DNA of 64,000 nucleotides from an uncultured Eubacteriales bacterium (GTDB lineage Bacteria; Bacillota; Clostridia; Oscillospirales; Acutalibacteraceae). Numbering within the stretch: the stretch's first letter is position 1; every line of letters begins with the position of its first letter. Positions 31,404 through 39,986 of the stretch are shown one piece after another. The position numbers were made by a program, and so were the translations under genes. A model generated the notes under the pieces. That model was not told the origin of the DNA and searched no databases. It was given only the letters and a program-made list of their open reading frames with translations. The stretch spans positions 1-64,000 of the forward strand of contig CATONX010000006.1 of assembly GCA_951801675.1 (NCBI GenBank). Direction: 5' to 3'.

Positions 31404-31419
31404 AACAATCTCCCCCGTA

Positions 31420-31845
31420 TCACTGATTTGCTTGTTTTCGGTAAAGAATGAAGCGGCGTGCGAGGAAGTTCCAGAAAAACACCAGTACGGTCGCCACCAC
31501 CTTGGAAAGCATGACATAGAATCCGAGAAGGTCGGTGCAAAGATAGACGATCAGCTCGGTTAGTCCCAGACCGATGACGCCGATGATGGCGTATTCGATG
31601 AATTCAGCCACCGGCGAAGCCTTTTTCTGGGTAAAAACAAACTTCTTTGAAACAAAGTAGTTGACGGTCACGCCCACCAGAAAGGCGATGGCCGTTGCCA
31701 CTAGATGATCCACTTTCCCGAACTCGTCGAATATATATAGCGTGCCAAAATCGAAAACAGCGGCAACGCCGCCGACGAAGGCATAACGAAAGAGCTGTAG
31801 GAAGGGGTTGTCCGTTTTATCCAGAAAAAGCGCGCGCAGCTGCAA
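31420..31845 (-). CDS. GtrA-family membrane protein
   Basis: This protein of about 141 residues has four predicted membrane helices, including [44 protein letters not shown] and [20 protein letters not shown]. This is the GtrA/PF04138 layout, a family proposed to flip or position lipid-linked sugars for cell-surface glycosylation. A GTG at 31854 opens the frame but overlaps the GAGG site, so the TTG at 31845 (8 nt spacing) is the likelier start. It is co-transcribed with the FAD oxidoreductase. A possible promoter (TTGTTT, 17 nt, TATAAT on the minus strand, 31889-31917) lies just upstream. Confidence 0.88.
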   Translation of the reverse strand: MQLRALFLDKTDNPFLQLFRYAFVGGVAAVFDFGTLYIFDEFGKVDHLVATAIAFLVGVTVNYFVSKKFVFTQKKASPVAEFIEYAIIGVIGLGLTELIVYLCTDLLGFYVMLSKVVATVLVFFWNFLARRFILYRKQANQ

Positions 31846-31888
31846 GATGGACACCTCAATTTCGTTAAAAATGTTGAATATAATGAAT

Positions 31889-31917
31889 ATTATAGCACGA
31901 AATCAAGGACAAAACAA
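31889..31917 (-). promoter_or_regulatory. Promoter for gtrA/FAD oxidoreductase operon
   Basis: On the minus strand TTGTTT (31917-31912) and TATAAT (31894-31889) are separated by 17 nt. The -10 is perfect and the -35 weak. Confidence 0.5.
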
Positions 31918-32081
31918 CAAATCCTTATAATCCTTCTTATTTTCGGTTGTGTTTTTGTGTATTTTATTAAAAATAAGTCATCCTGCAGCTGACCGTGTAC
32001 TGCGCATCCCCCGACTTAGTTTCCGTTCTTTATCGGGGGCTTGTTTGCGGGCAATGGTTAAGTGCCTAGTATCGTTTTTCC

Positions 32082-33500
32082 TTATCTGGTCACGATATCA
32101 ACCGGCACATTGAAGATTTTCGCAACCTTCAGAATGGTGTCAATGTGTCTGCCCGTGGCTGCCGCAAAGTGGTGGGTCGGTCCACACTCGCTCCAGCGGT
32201 TGACAAACTCTCTTGCCCCACAGGCAAAACGCGTTCTCATATTGGTATCGCCAAAGGAAAGAATCTTTCCTTCCTCATTGACGCCCTCGGCCACAATGAA
32301 CTTAAAGTGTCCGTCGCCATCCTGGGTAATAGCCAGATAAGTAACCGGGCCGGTATACGGATAGAACTGCGTCAAGTAACCGCCGCCTGTTTTTCCGTGG
32401 AATACCTTTACGATCTTCATAGTGGGTTTTTTATCGGAAATATCCGCGTCACCGGAACCGCTGTGTCCAATGATGGCAATATCGTCATCGAAATCGATGG
32501 AATACATCTCGGCAAGCTGACCGGTTCCCGAAATCGTCTTTAAAATACTCATAGCCATGGCGACCTTAATGTCACCCTCTACCGCGCAGGCCGTTCCCTG
32601 CTTGATCAGCATGGAAAACGCGGGAATCAGCATGCTGTCAAGGACGCCTGCCTTGCCGGTTGCGAATCCGTCGTAATGGGAAGCGATCAGGCCAAGCTTT
32701 TCCGTTTTCACCCACTGCTCGAAGGCCACAACATATTTTGCCATTTCCCATACTTGTTCCACACTGCCGCCGCCTTCGATCTCGAAGGTGTCCAGAATAT
32801 CCTGAGCTTTGGCACGAATCGCCTCATCATCGGTAATATCATCGGCAATCGCCCACATCTTCTCCCAGTCGAACTGCTTGGTATACAGATGCATTCTTCT
32901 GTACAGGTTGGATTCGTCGATGTAAAGATCCATCATGCCGGGATAGGGTCTTCCGATCTGCGCAATGTTCGTGTCCCGGAATCTTCTTCTGGTCTGGGCA
33001 GCGCGGCACCATTCTTCAATTTCTTTTTGAACACCCGGGTCGCCGCCTTCCACCACGCCGGTAATGACCGCATGACGTTTTCCATACCGTTCCAGGTCGG
33101 CCACCATTTCACCGACAGCACCGCAGGCATAGCCTTCTCCAAGCCAAGAGGCAATGTCCGTGTGGTCGTAATCAAGAGCCTTCAGCTTCTGAAGGTTTAC
33201 GAGAACCACCGGGACATCCAGATCCTTCACGGCCGGAAGCATATTGTAGGACGTGGCGTAGGTTAAAAGCTGCAGAAATACCAGGTCAACATCGGCACTG
33301 CGGAACAGATCTCCGGTAGCCTGGGATTGCTCCTTTGTCGTCACCATTCCGCCGTCAACGATTTCCACCGTGTCGGGAAGGCTTTTTTTGAATGCGTCAT
33401 ACTGTGCCTCAAATTCAGGCACCAGCGACGGGAACTGAGGCAGATACGCCCCCAGCGCAATAGAGAATACACCGATTTTTGCTTTTGTGTTTACCAACAT
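32082..33500 (-). CDS. L-fucose/L-arabinose isomerase family protein
   Basis: This 472-residue protein belongs to the arabinose/fucose isomerase superfamily. It has an N-terminal substrate-binding alpha/beta region (KIGVFSIALGAYLPQFP, then DLVFLQLLTYATSYNMLPA), a middle domain with AVEGDIKVAMAMSILK, and the C-terminal active-site histidines in WSECGPTHHFAAATGRHID. It is related to AraA but divergent. The aldose or ketose substrate cannot be read off, so no symbol is given. AAAGGAGC lies about 8 nt before the ATG. It is 44 nt downstream of the flavodoxin-family gene on the same strand; no pentose or deoxyhexose catabolic gene is nearby, which is unusual for a sugar isomerase. Confidence 0.85.
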   Translation of the reverse strand: MLVNTKAKIGVFSIALGAYLPQFPSLVPEFEAQYDAFKKSLPDTVEIVDGGMVTTKEQSQATGDLFRSADVDLVFLQLLTYATSYNMLPAVKDLDVPVVLVNLQKLKALDYDHTDIASWLGEGYACGAVGEMVADLERYGKRHAVITGVVEGGDPGVQKEIEEWCRAAQTRRRFRDTNIAQIGRPYPGMMDLYIDESNLYRRMHLYTKQFDWEKMWAIADDITDDEAIRAKAQDILDTFEIEGGGSVEQVWEMAKYVVAFEQWVKTEKLGLIASHYDGFATGKAGVLDSMLIPAFSMLIKQGTACAVEGDIKVAMAMSILKTISGTGQLAEMYSIDFDDDIAIIGHSGSGDADISDKKPTMKIVKVFHGKTGGGYLTQFYPYTGPVTYLAITQDGDGHFKFIVAEGVNEEGKILSFGDTNMRTRFACGAREFVNRWSECGPTHHFAAATGRHIDTILKVAKIFNVPVDIVTR

Positions 33501-33544
33501 GATTGTTTGCTCCTTTCATTTATGTACTGCGTAAATTTTTATCG

Positions 33545-34087
33545 TTAAGAAATGGACTTTCCCATTTCATACGCCTTTTGAATCGCCGGATGCCCCTCAA
33601 TCGCTCCCCCTTCGTTTACGCCGCCTGCAAAAACAGTTCCCGCCAGTCGCGTCTGTTCATAACAGGCGATCCAGCCGTTTAAGCCGTGAATGGCGCCTTC
33701 GTCCACACCTTCCTCTTCCTCTGCCGCAGAAGAAAGCAGGTAAATATCGCGAAACGCGTGGTCCGTCGAGTAAAGGGAATTTGCACGGTCAATCATAGCC
33801 TTCATCTGGCCGCTCATCTCATAATAATAAATCGGAGTAGCCCAGACGATGACTTGTGCATCCTTCATTTTCTCGGTAATGGCAATCGCATCGTCCTCAA
33901 TCACGCATTTCCCGATTTTCTGACAGGCCAGACATCCTTTACAAAAAGCAATGGATTTGTCCTTCAGGGAAATGAGTTCCACCTCATTGCCCGCTGCTAA
34001 CGCGCCCTGTGCAAAAGCCTCGGCCAGCGCTTGCGAATTGCTGTTGTTTCTCAGGCTGGTGCTTAAAATGAAAACCTTTTTAGACAA
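33545..34087 (-). CDS. Flavodoxin-family NAD(P)H-dependent FMN oxidoreductase
   Basis: This 180-residue flavodoxin-like protein of the NADPH-dependent FMN reductase / iron-sulfur flavoprotein type has the FMN phosphate loop STSLRNNSNSQALAEAF. A cysteine-rich segment, CKGCLACQKIGKC, may hold an Fe-S cluster or redox thiols. ATPIYYYEMSGQMKAMIDR is the flavin/dimer motif. The start is a TTG at 34087 with GGGAGG 8 nt upstream; the longer frame to 34162 has no site. It lies upstream of the isomerase-family gene, probably in one operon. Its promoter has an unusual 19-nt spacer. Confidence 0.88.
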   Translation of the reverse strand: MSKKVFILSTSLRNNSNSQALAEAFAQGALAAGNEVELISLKDKSIAFCKGCLACQKIGKCVIEDDAIAITEKMKDAQVIVWATPIYYYEMSGQMKAMIDRANSLYSTDHAFRDIYLLSSAAEEEEGVDEGAIHGLNGWIACYEQTRLAGTVFAGGVNEGGAIEGHPAIQKAYEMGKSIS

Positions 34088-34144
34088 TACACAATCCTCC
34101 CTGCATAATCGGTTTGACTCCTCGCCACATTGCAGTATCTTTAT

Positions 34145-34175
34145 ATTATAATACTGAAACATAACAGTAGGTCAA
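34145..34175 (-). promoter_or_regulatory. Flavodoxin promoter with 19-nt spacer and dyad
   Basis: On the minus strand TTGACC (34175-34170) and TATAAT (34150-34145) are 19 nt apart. The spacer carries the dyad TACTG-N8-CAGTA (34152-34169), centred in it. This is the geometry of MerR-family activator sites. Confidence 0.5.
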
Positions 34176-34540
34176 GATGCTTTCAAAATTTTTAAGCGAT
34201 TTTCGAAGAAGATAAACGAAAGAGAAGCGAGAATGCGTATCAAAACAGCAAGGCTGTGATGATACTTTTTTGGAGTATGACCACAGCCCAAATAAAAATA
34301 GAAAATCAAGGCCCCATGTTTCAACGCTTTATTGATTGCTTCTCCTTTTTCAAAAGAACCATGCGGTTGCTTTGCGTTTTCTGCCCCCGGTTGAATCTGA
34401 TTTTTCTCTTTATGATGCTGAATATTTGCTTAACCTGTGCGATAGAGAGGAGATAACCGGGTCTGCTCCAATATCCTGGTTTTAATCTGTCCACGAATGG
34501 TTTATTGAAAGTGTTCGTATTTCGAACGAAAGCGTTAGCT
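34176..34540. other. AT-rich intergenic block, possible decayed element
   Basis: This stretch is clearly AT-richer than its neighbours and has no gene with a start codon and ribosome site. On the minus strand two overlapping frames stay open for long stretches. One runs from within the end of rlmD down to a TGA at 34321-34323 (it ends VLLKKEKQSIKR). The other runs about 34430 to 34180 and contains LKHGALIFYFYLGCGHTPKK. Both read like degraded or repeat-borne protein. I do not recognise a family. Confidence 0.4.
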
Positions 34541-35764
34541 TTACTTTTTTGAATTGCTTTCTCCCTTCGTAAGCAAAACTACCGTCTCCACGTGACTCGT
34601 ATGCGGGAACATATCCACCGGCTGAATGTGCCGCACGGCATACCCGCTTTGGGTCAGCTGACGCAGGTCTCGGGCCAGGGTTTCCGGGTTGCAGGAGATG
34701 TACACGATCCGTTTGGGTCCGAGCGTCACCAAGGACGAGAGAAACTTGGGTGTACTTCCCGCACGGGGCGGATCGAGAAACACCACGTCCGCCTGCCCGC
34801 CTTCTTTAGCCATTTCGCTAAGAAAATCCCCGGCGTCAGCCCTGGTAAAATAGGCGTTCTTCACCCCATTGCGCCGGGCGTTGCTGATGGCGTCGCGCAC
34901 CGCATCCGGGTTTGACTCCACGCCGATGACCCGGCCGGCCCTGCGGCTGGCGATCAGTCCGATGGTGCCGATGCCGCAGTAGGCGTCGACCACCGTTTCC
35001 TTTCCGGTCAGCCCGGCAAGCTCCATGGCTTTTTGGTAGAGGACCTCGGTTTGCACGGGATTGACCTGGTAAAAGGACTTGGCCGAGATGCGAAAGACGC
35101 AGCCGCATAAGGTATCCTCAATATAACCCGGTCCAAACAAGACCTTCTCCGCTTCTCCCAGAACCAGACTGGTATGATGACGGTTGACGTTCATGAGCAC
35201 GGTGGTAATCTGGGGATGCTGCTTGCGCAACGCCTCTACAAACCGGTTTTTTGCCGGGAAAACCGGCGTTGCGGTCACCAGCACCACCATGATCTGCCCG
35301 CTCTGAAAGCCTCGCTTCACCAATACATGGCGCAAAAAGCCTGTTTCCCGGTCCTCATCGTAAGGCAGGAGCTTGAAGCTCTTGAGCAGGCCGCGGATGG
35401 TGACGATGATTTCGTCCGCCTTTTTATCCTCAATCAGGCAGTCGTTGACGTTGACCACCCGGTGGGTGCTCGACTGGTAAACACCGGAACGGATTTTCGA
35501 CTGGCGCCGGTCATAGGAAAAAGCCGCCTGCACCTTGTTGCGGTAGTGATAAGGATTCTCCATACCGAGAATCGGCTCCACCGGCCCATATACACCAAGC
35601 AGGCGCTGCACCAAACCTTGCTTGAAGGCAAGCTGGCGGGGATATTCCATATTTTGCAGCTGACAGCCGCCGCATTTTTTGGCAACCGGGCATAGATGCA
35701 GATTGGTCTGCGCTTCTGGTCTGCGGGACGTTGCCGCTGCTTGCTTTTGATCGCTTGCTTTCAA
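34541..35764 (-). CDS. rlmD: 23S rRNA (uracil-5-)-methyltransferase RlmD/RumA type
   Basis: This 407-residue SAM-dependent methyltransferase makes 5-methyluridine in 23S rRNA. An N-terminal Fe-S cluster site is CPVAKKCGGCQLQ, with a further cysteine pair in TLCGCVF. The SAM site is VDAYCGIGTIGLIAS and VVFLDPPRAGS. The catalytic nucleophile is the cysteine of YISCNPETLARDL. The start is a TTG at 35764 with AGAGG 7 nt upstream; the nearby ATG is out of frame. The N-terminus lacks a TRAM domain. The Gram-positive enzyme may modify both U747 and U1939 (RlmCD), which sequence alone cannot settle. Monocistronic. Confidence 0.9.
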   Translation of the reverse strand: MKASDQKQAAATSRRPEAQTNLHLCPVAKKCGGCQLQNMEYPRQLAFKQGLVQRLLGVYGPVEPILGMENPYHYRNKVQAAFSYDRRQSKIRSGVYQSSTHRVVNVNDCLIEDKKADEIIVTIRGLLKSFKLLPYDEDRETGFLRHVLVKRGFQSGQIMVVLVTATPVFPAKNRFVEALRKQHPQITTVLMNVNRHHTSLVLGEAEKVLFGPGYIEDTLCGCVFRISAKSFYQVNPVQTEVLYQKAMELAGLTGKETVVDAYCGIGTIGLIASRRAGRVIGVESNPDAVRDAISNARRNGVKNAYFTRADAGDFLSEMAKEGGQADVVFLDPPRAGSTPKFLSSLVTLGPKRIVYISCNPETLARDLRQLTQSGYAVRHIQPVDMFPHTSHVETVVLLTKGESNSKK

Positions 35765-35999
35765 GTTGCATCCTCTTTTCTGACGGCTCAGGGCCGGTTC
35801 TCAGTCAAAAGTATACCACAGATTCCAGCGTTCGGACACCGTTCTTTTATGAAGAGAAAAGAATCAGGGAAAACGAACACCCTCCAAATCCACTTGCCAG
35901 AAAAGGCGCTATTGTGACACAATGCCCAGGATCCGAGCTGCAGCACGGCCGAAAAGGACATGGAGGGGAAAGATAACAGCAACGAAAGCGGCAGAATTG

Positions 36000-36875
36000 T
36001 CAGGTGTCCAGTATTAGCTCCAATGTCTCGCCGATATCCTGCTGCAGCACAATCGACCGGTCCGCGATTTCCCGGGGAATCCATGTATGCAGCCGATTGA
36101 TGCTGGCATAAACAGCGTTTTTGTTTTGATAAGCCATCTGCATAAACGGATACTTGATGATGCCCGGGGTGTTTTCTCCCACGCCCAGTTCCAGATAGAG
36201 CACAGGTGCGTCTTTGTGCTTCATCAAAAAGTTCTTGTACCGGCCGGCAGCCGCGTGCCAGCCTTCATCCTCCACAAAGGTTTCATCCGTTCGCAGGTTC
36301 ATGCTCATGGGCGCGCCGCAGAGAGGACAATAGGGAATCAGGCCGGAGGGAACGCGCATTTCTTTTTGCTCAGCCGCCATGCGGCGCACGGTTTCTTCAT
36401 TGTCATAGGTGGAAAGGTGGCAGGGCTTCGAGCACTGCCATAGGCCATAATCCCCCTGGGTATAGAATAACCTTTCCTTTTGAAACCCGGCGGTCTGAAA
36501 ACAATGGTCCACATTCGTGGTCAGAACAAAATAGTCCTTGTCCTTCACCAAAGAGAGCAAGTCCTCATAGGGCTTTGTGGCAGGCTGGTCGTAGCGGTTG
36601 ATTAAGATATACCGGCTCCAGTAGGCCCAGAATTTCTCCCGGGTTTCATAAGGATAAAACCCGGCGCTATACATGTCACGAAACCCGTATTTCTCGATAA
36701 AATCAGCGAAATGCGTCTCAAATCGTTTCCCGGAATAGGAAAACCCGGCGCTGGCAGACATGCCTGCCCCCGCGCCGATGACCACGGCCTGCGCGTTGGA
36801 AAGGCAGCTTGCCAGCTGCTCAATCTGCCTTGAGGATGCTTCGATAAAGCGAAGCATCGGCGTCCCCAAACACAT
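36000..36875 (-). CDS. SirTM-type (class M) sirtuin
   Basis: This 291-residue Sir2-family protein has the NAD site AVVIGAGAGMSASAGFSYSG, then TTNVDHCFQTAGF with a histidine at the NAD pocket. A zinc-type cysteine set lies in QCSKPCH and YCPLCGAPM. The divergent pocket and the adjacent macrodomain match class M sirtuins (SirTM), which ADP-ribosylate protein in Staphylococcus and Streptococcus rather than deacetylate. The ATG at 36875 has AAGGTGAT 5 nt upstream; the ATG at 36857 is an alternative. The gene overlaps the macrodomain gene by 56 nt, so translation is probably coupled. The lipoyl carrier (GcvH-L) and ligase (LplA2) of the known operons are absent here. Confidence 0.87.
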   Translation of the reverse strand: MCLGTPMLRFIEASSRQIEQLASCLSNAQAVVIGAGAGMSASAGFSYSGKRFETHFADFIEKYGFRDMYSAGFYPYETREKFWAYWSRYILINRYDQPATKPYEDLLSLVKDKDYFVLTTNVDHCFQTAGFQKERLFYTQGDYGLWQCSKPCHLSTYDNEETVRRMAAEQKEMRVPSGLIPYCPLCGAPMSMNLRTDETFVEDEGWHAAAGRYKNFLMKHKDAPVLYLELGVGENTPGIIKYPFMQMAYQNKNAVYASINRLHTWIPREIADRSIVLQQDIGETLELILDT

Positions 36876-37599
36876 TGAATATCACCTTCCAGTTGTGGTT
36901 ATCATCCTTTAAATAAGCACGGACCGTGTCCACGGCGATCCGGGCAGCCAAGTCTCTGGGAAAATGAAACTCCCCGGTGGAAATGCAGCAAAAGGCAATG
37001 CTTTCCACCCCGTTGGCCGCCGCCAGCGCAAGGCAGGAGCGATAGCAGGAGGCCAAAAGCTCCCGGTCCTCCTGGGTGGGCGTTCCCTGCACAATGGGGC
37101 CCACCGTATGCAACACAAAGCGGCAGGGCAAATTGTACGCTTTTGTGATTTTTGCCCGGCCCGTCGCTTCTTCCTTTCCCTGGCGCTCCATGATCCGTTC
37201 GCACTCCAGGCGAAGCTGTACTCCCGCCGCAGAATGAATCGCATTGTCGATACAGCCGTGGCAGGGGATAAAGCAGCCTAGGAGCGAAGAATTGGCGGCG
37301 TTTACAATAGCGTCCACTTGTAAGGTAGTGATGTCCCCCTGCCACAGATAGATCCCTTTCTCCACGGGAGAGAGGGAGGAGAGGGAAAGCACCCCTTTTT
37401 GCCCCCGTTCTTCCATGAGATAGGCATCCTGCACTTCCAGGAACCTTTTTGTGACCGGCTTTGGGGGGCGCACGTTCATCAGAGAACGCAGCCGCCGCTT
37501 TTGCTCCTCTTGAGAGTGAGGAAACCGGATGCCTTCATAGATGGGATTTTCTTCGGTCAGTTCGGTAAGAAGAAAACGCAGCTGCTCGGTCTTAGTCAT
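36820..37599 (-). CDS. Zinc-macrodomain protein-ADP-ribose hydrolase
   Basis: This 259-residue protein has an N-terminal helical region of about 80 residues and then a macrodomain: LWQGDITTLQVDAIVNAANS, with the ribose/phosphate loops VLHTVGPIVQG and IAFCCISTGEFHFP. The stretch GCFIPCHGCIDNAIH is the Cys/His insertion that binds zinc in the macrodomains encoded beside SirTM. The enzyme should remove ADP-ribose from protein, reversing the neighbouring sirtuin. AAAGGAGAA lies 6 nt before the ATG. It is first of a two-gene unit with the sirtuin. Confidence 0.9.
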   Translation of the reverse strand: MTKTEQLRFLLTELTEENPIYEGIRFPHSQEEQKRRLRSLMNVRPPKPVTKRFLEVQDAYLMEERGQKGVLSLSSLSPVEKGIYLWQGDITTLQVDAIVNAANSSLLGCFIPCHGCIDNAIHSAAGVQLRLECERIMERQGKEEATGRAKITKAYNLPCRFVLHTVGPIVQGTPTQEDRELLASCYRSCLALAAANGVESIAFCCISTGEFHFPRDLAARIAVDTVRAYLKDDNHNWKVIFNVFGDADASLYRSILKAD

Positions 37600-37692
37600 C
37601 GGGTTCTCCTTTCGGTTGCTTGGGACGGGCAGGCATCATGACCACGAAATGCATCTCGTCCTTGTGCGTCGGTAACATTTATAGTTCTCTCA

Positions 37693-37730
37693 GCGAAAGC
37701 CCTCTGACCTTGTAATCAGAGGGCTTTCGC
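37693..37730. terminator. Strong 15-bp hairpin without T tract
   Basis: GCGAAAGCCCTCTGA (37693-37707) pairs perfectly with TCAGAGGGCTTTCGC (37716-37730), with an 8-nt loop. It lies between the MBL-like and macrodomain genes, both on the minus strand. No U-rich tail is present on either strand, so its role (termination, mRNA end protection) is uncertain. Confidence 0.5.
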
Positions 37731-37825
37731 CGCTTGTCACTGACGAAATCGGCCGCCGTTCCTTTTTGCTAAAAGGCGATTGACGGAGAATACCGCTTCG
37801 CCGGCAAAGGAACGGTTTCCTGGCG

Positions 37826-38617
37826 TCAGGCAAAGAAGAAGCTCGCCGTCATATCCAGATAATTTTCGCCGCTGTAGGCAGGATACTGCTTTTTGACCTT
37901 AGCCTTAAACGAGTCCGCATCCGTGCATGCGGCCGCAATTTGTTTGAGGTTTGTAAGATAGTCGATCTTGGTTTTTACGTCCTTTAAATCCTCCGGCGTG
38001 TAGTGCGAGGTCAGAATCAGGTCATACCCCTTTGCGATATACTCCCGAAGCTGCGCGATGATTCCGTCGGCGTGACCGGCGTTTGCCACGATGGAATGGC
38101 AGTCGTGGCCGAGCATGTGGGTGTAGACGGCGTTGAGTTCCGGAATTTCCACGTCAAAGGCCTCCGCGGTGGGGGTAAGGATAAAATCGATGCCGCCGAT
38201 GGTGAGCTTGCCCGCGCCGACTACGTTGGTAATAGTATGAACGCTGTGGTCGAAGGCAGCGCCGAACACATTGGCGAAATTGTCGATCAGAGCCTTGCCG
38301 CCGCCGTTTTGTGCATACTCCACCGCGTTTTGCGTGGCGTATTTGGGCGCATCCGGCAAAAATGTGGCGCCTGCGCCATGGTAAGCCACCAGCATCCCCT
38401 CCACCTCAAAGTCCTTTAGATACGCTTCCAGCTCCCGGTTGTTGTCAAAAAAGCAGGGGGATTCGAGCAAAACCGCTTTCCCGTTTTTCTCAAAAATGAA
38501 AACCTCGTCGTCAATCGGATCGTTGGTCTGGTACGCGTGCAGCCGGATGGTGCCGAAGTCGTAAATATGCATTTCGCCTTTTTCAAGCGTTACGGTTTGA
38601 AATAAGTTTTTATTCAT
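37826..38617 (-). CDS. Degenerate metallo-beta-lactamase-fold-like protein
   Basis: This 263-residue cytoplasmic protein has a strand pattern like MBL-fold hydrolases (FGTIRLHAYQTNDPIDDEVFIF, KAVLLESPCF, GMLVAYHGAGATF, LILTSHYTPEDL). The zinc motif HxHxDH is absent: the position reads AYHGAGATFLPD, and a histidine cluster THMLGHDCHS appears later. It may be a non-catalytic or differently metallated relative. GGAGGG lies 7 nt before the ATG. It is the first gene of a minus-strand run and divergent from tepA. I do not recognise a named family, and the fold call is from pattern only. Confidence 0.5.
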   Translation of the reverse strand: MNKNLFQTVTLEKGEMHIYDFGTIRLHAYQTNDPIDDEVFIFEKNGKAVLLESPCFFDNNRELEAYLKDFEVEGMLVAYHGAGATFLPDAPKYATQNAVEYAQNGGGKALIDNFANVFGAAFDHSVHTITNVVGAGKLTIGGIDFILTPTAEAFDVEIPELNAVYTHMLGHDCHSIVANAGHADGIIAQLREYIAKGYDLILTSHYTPEDLKDVKTKIDYLTNLKQIAAACTDADSFKAKVKKQYPAYSGENYLDMTASFFFA

Positions 38618-38827
38618 TGTTTTGCCCTCCGAAGATGTTCTTAAAACTGCGCAACGGCCGTTCTGCGCAGCTCTTGGCCTTATTATAGGCGGCTTTTATT
38701 CCCCTGTGAAGTACGCACTTTTTTGTGCTATGGTTACTTTCAAGTGACCGGTTCACCGCGTTTTTTCTGCGCATAGTCTCCCCGGCTGCGGTAACACTAA
38801 AAGGAGTCTAAAAAAGGGGAGAAAACC

Positions 38828-39658
38828 ATGTCAAAAAAGAAGAAAAACAGTTTACAGAACAAACAAAAAGGGGAAGACCTGCTCGAGCAGAATACCGACG
38901 AAACCGAAATCCAGGAGAACAGCGACGAAACCCAGGAAAACAGTGACAACCAAAACAACGAAAACAATGAGGATACCTCCACCCCTACCCAGGATCAGCA
39001 GCAGCAGATCATCAAGATGGGTTCCATCACCACCGCCAAGGGCAAGCACGTCATTCATTGCCTGACGGTGGTGGGCCAGATCGAGGGGCATTATATCCTG
39101 CCGCCTCAGAACAAAACCACCAAATACGAGCATGTGATCCCTCAGCTGGTAGCCATCGAGGAAGCGCCGGAAATCGAGGGCCTGCTTATTCTTTTGAACA
39201 CGGTGGGCGGAGATATAGAGGCGGGGCTTGCCATCGCGGAGCTGATCGCGGGGATGAAAAAGCCCACGGTTTCCCTGGTGCTGGGCGGCGGGCATTCCAT
39301 CGGCGTGCCGCTGGCCGTGTCCGCCCGCAAAAGCTTCATAGCCTCCTCCGCCACTATGACCATTCATCCGGTTCGTATGAACGGGCTGGTGCTGGGCGTT
39401 CCTCAGACGTTCTCCTATTTCGATAAAATGCAGGACCGGATCATCCGCTTTGTTACCGAAAACAGCCGCATCGACGCCGACCGCTTCAAGCAGCTGATGA
39501 TGACAAATGGCGAGCTTGTCATGGACGTGGGGACGGTTCTCGACGGGGAACAGGCGGTGGCGGAAGGGCTGATTGACGAGCTCGGTTCCCTTTCCGACGC
39601 CCTTTCCTGCCTCTATGATATGATCGAGAAAAAGGACGGGGAGGATACCACATGCTGA
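38828..39658 (+). CDS. tepA: TepA/ClpP-family protease
   Basis: This 276-residue protein has a low-complexity Gln/Asn/Glu-rich N-terminal arm (about 1-60) followed by a ClpP/crotonase-fold domain like B. subtilis TepA (YmfB). The nucleophile serine sits in [18 protein letters not shown] and the histidine in [33 protein letters not shown] is the oxyanion region. TepA is a cytoplasmic ClpP-like peptidase first linked to secretion and spore formation. GGGGAG lies 5 nt before the ATG. The order tepA-ylzJ-spoIIIE is conserved in spore-forming Firmicutes and supports the call. Confidence 0.9.
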   Translation: MSKKKKNSLQNKQKGEDLLEQNTDETEIQENSDETQENSDNQNNENNEDTSTPTQDQQQQIIKMGSITTAKGKHVIHCLTVVGQIEGHYILPPQNKTTKYEHVIPQLVAIEEAPEIEGLLILLNTVGGDIEAGLAIAELIAGMKKPTVSLVLGGGHSIGVPLAVSARKSFIASSATMTIHPVRMNGLVLGVPQTFSYFDKMQDRIIRFVTENSRIDADRFKQLMMTNGELVMDVGTVLDGEQAVAEGLIDELGSLSDALSCLYDMIEKKDGEDTTC

Positions 39659-39885
39659 TGTACACCTGTGTGCCGCCCGAAATGATAATGGGCTTGCAGG
39701 ACGAGGCGGAATATGAGATAATAGAAACCGATCATGGCTGCGTCAAAGCGGCAAAAACGCCCGACGGCTTGGTGGTTTCTTCCTTGCAGTCCACCGACCC
39801 GATGGATTATCTCAATCCTTCCTTTACGCCGGGGGCTTCCATGGCGCAGCCGCAAAAGCAGCAGGGGATGCAGGCCTTTTTCTAA
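39652..39885 (+). CDS. ylzJ: YlzJ-like protein
   Basis: This 77-residue protein of the YlzJ family has N-terminal [13 protein letters not shown] and central [19 protein letters not shown], the conserved part. Function is unknown; it is found almost only between tepA and spoIIIE. It overlaps tepA by 7 nt, with GGGAGG just upstream, so it is translationally coupled. The Gln-rich tail [11 protein letters not shown] is variable. Confidence 0.85.
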   Translation: MLMYTCVPPEMIMGLQDEAEYEIIETDHGCVKAAKTPDGLVVSSLQSTDPMDYLNPSFTPGASMAQPQKQQGMQAFF

Positions 39886-39986
39886 AAGGTGTTCTTTGCT
39901 TGTCTGACCGAATTTGTGCTGCTTCGCCGAAAAGGCGTGGTATTCTTCCGGACGGACAAGATTTTTGGTAATTGAGGTGGCGTAAC

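Noticed and set aside
34256..34456. 66-codon plus-strand frame in the AT-rich block
   Set aside because: No ribosome site, and its hydrophobic composition is explained by the T-rich strand.
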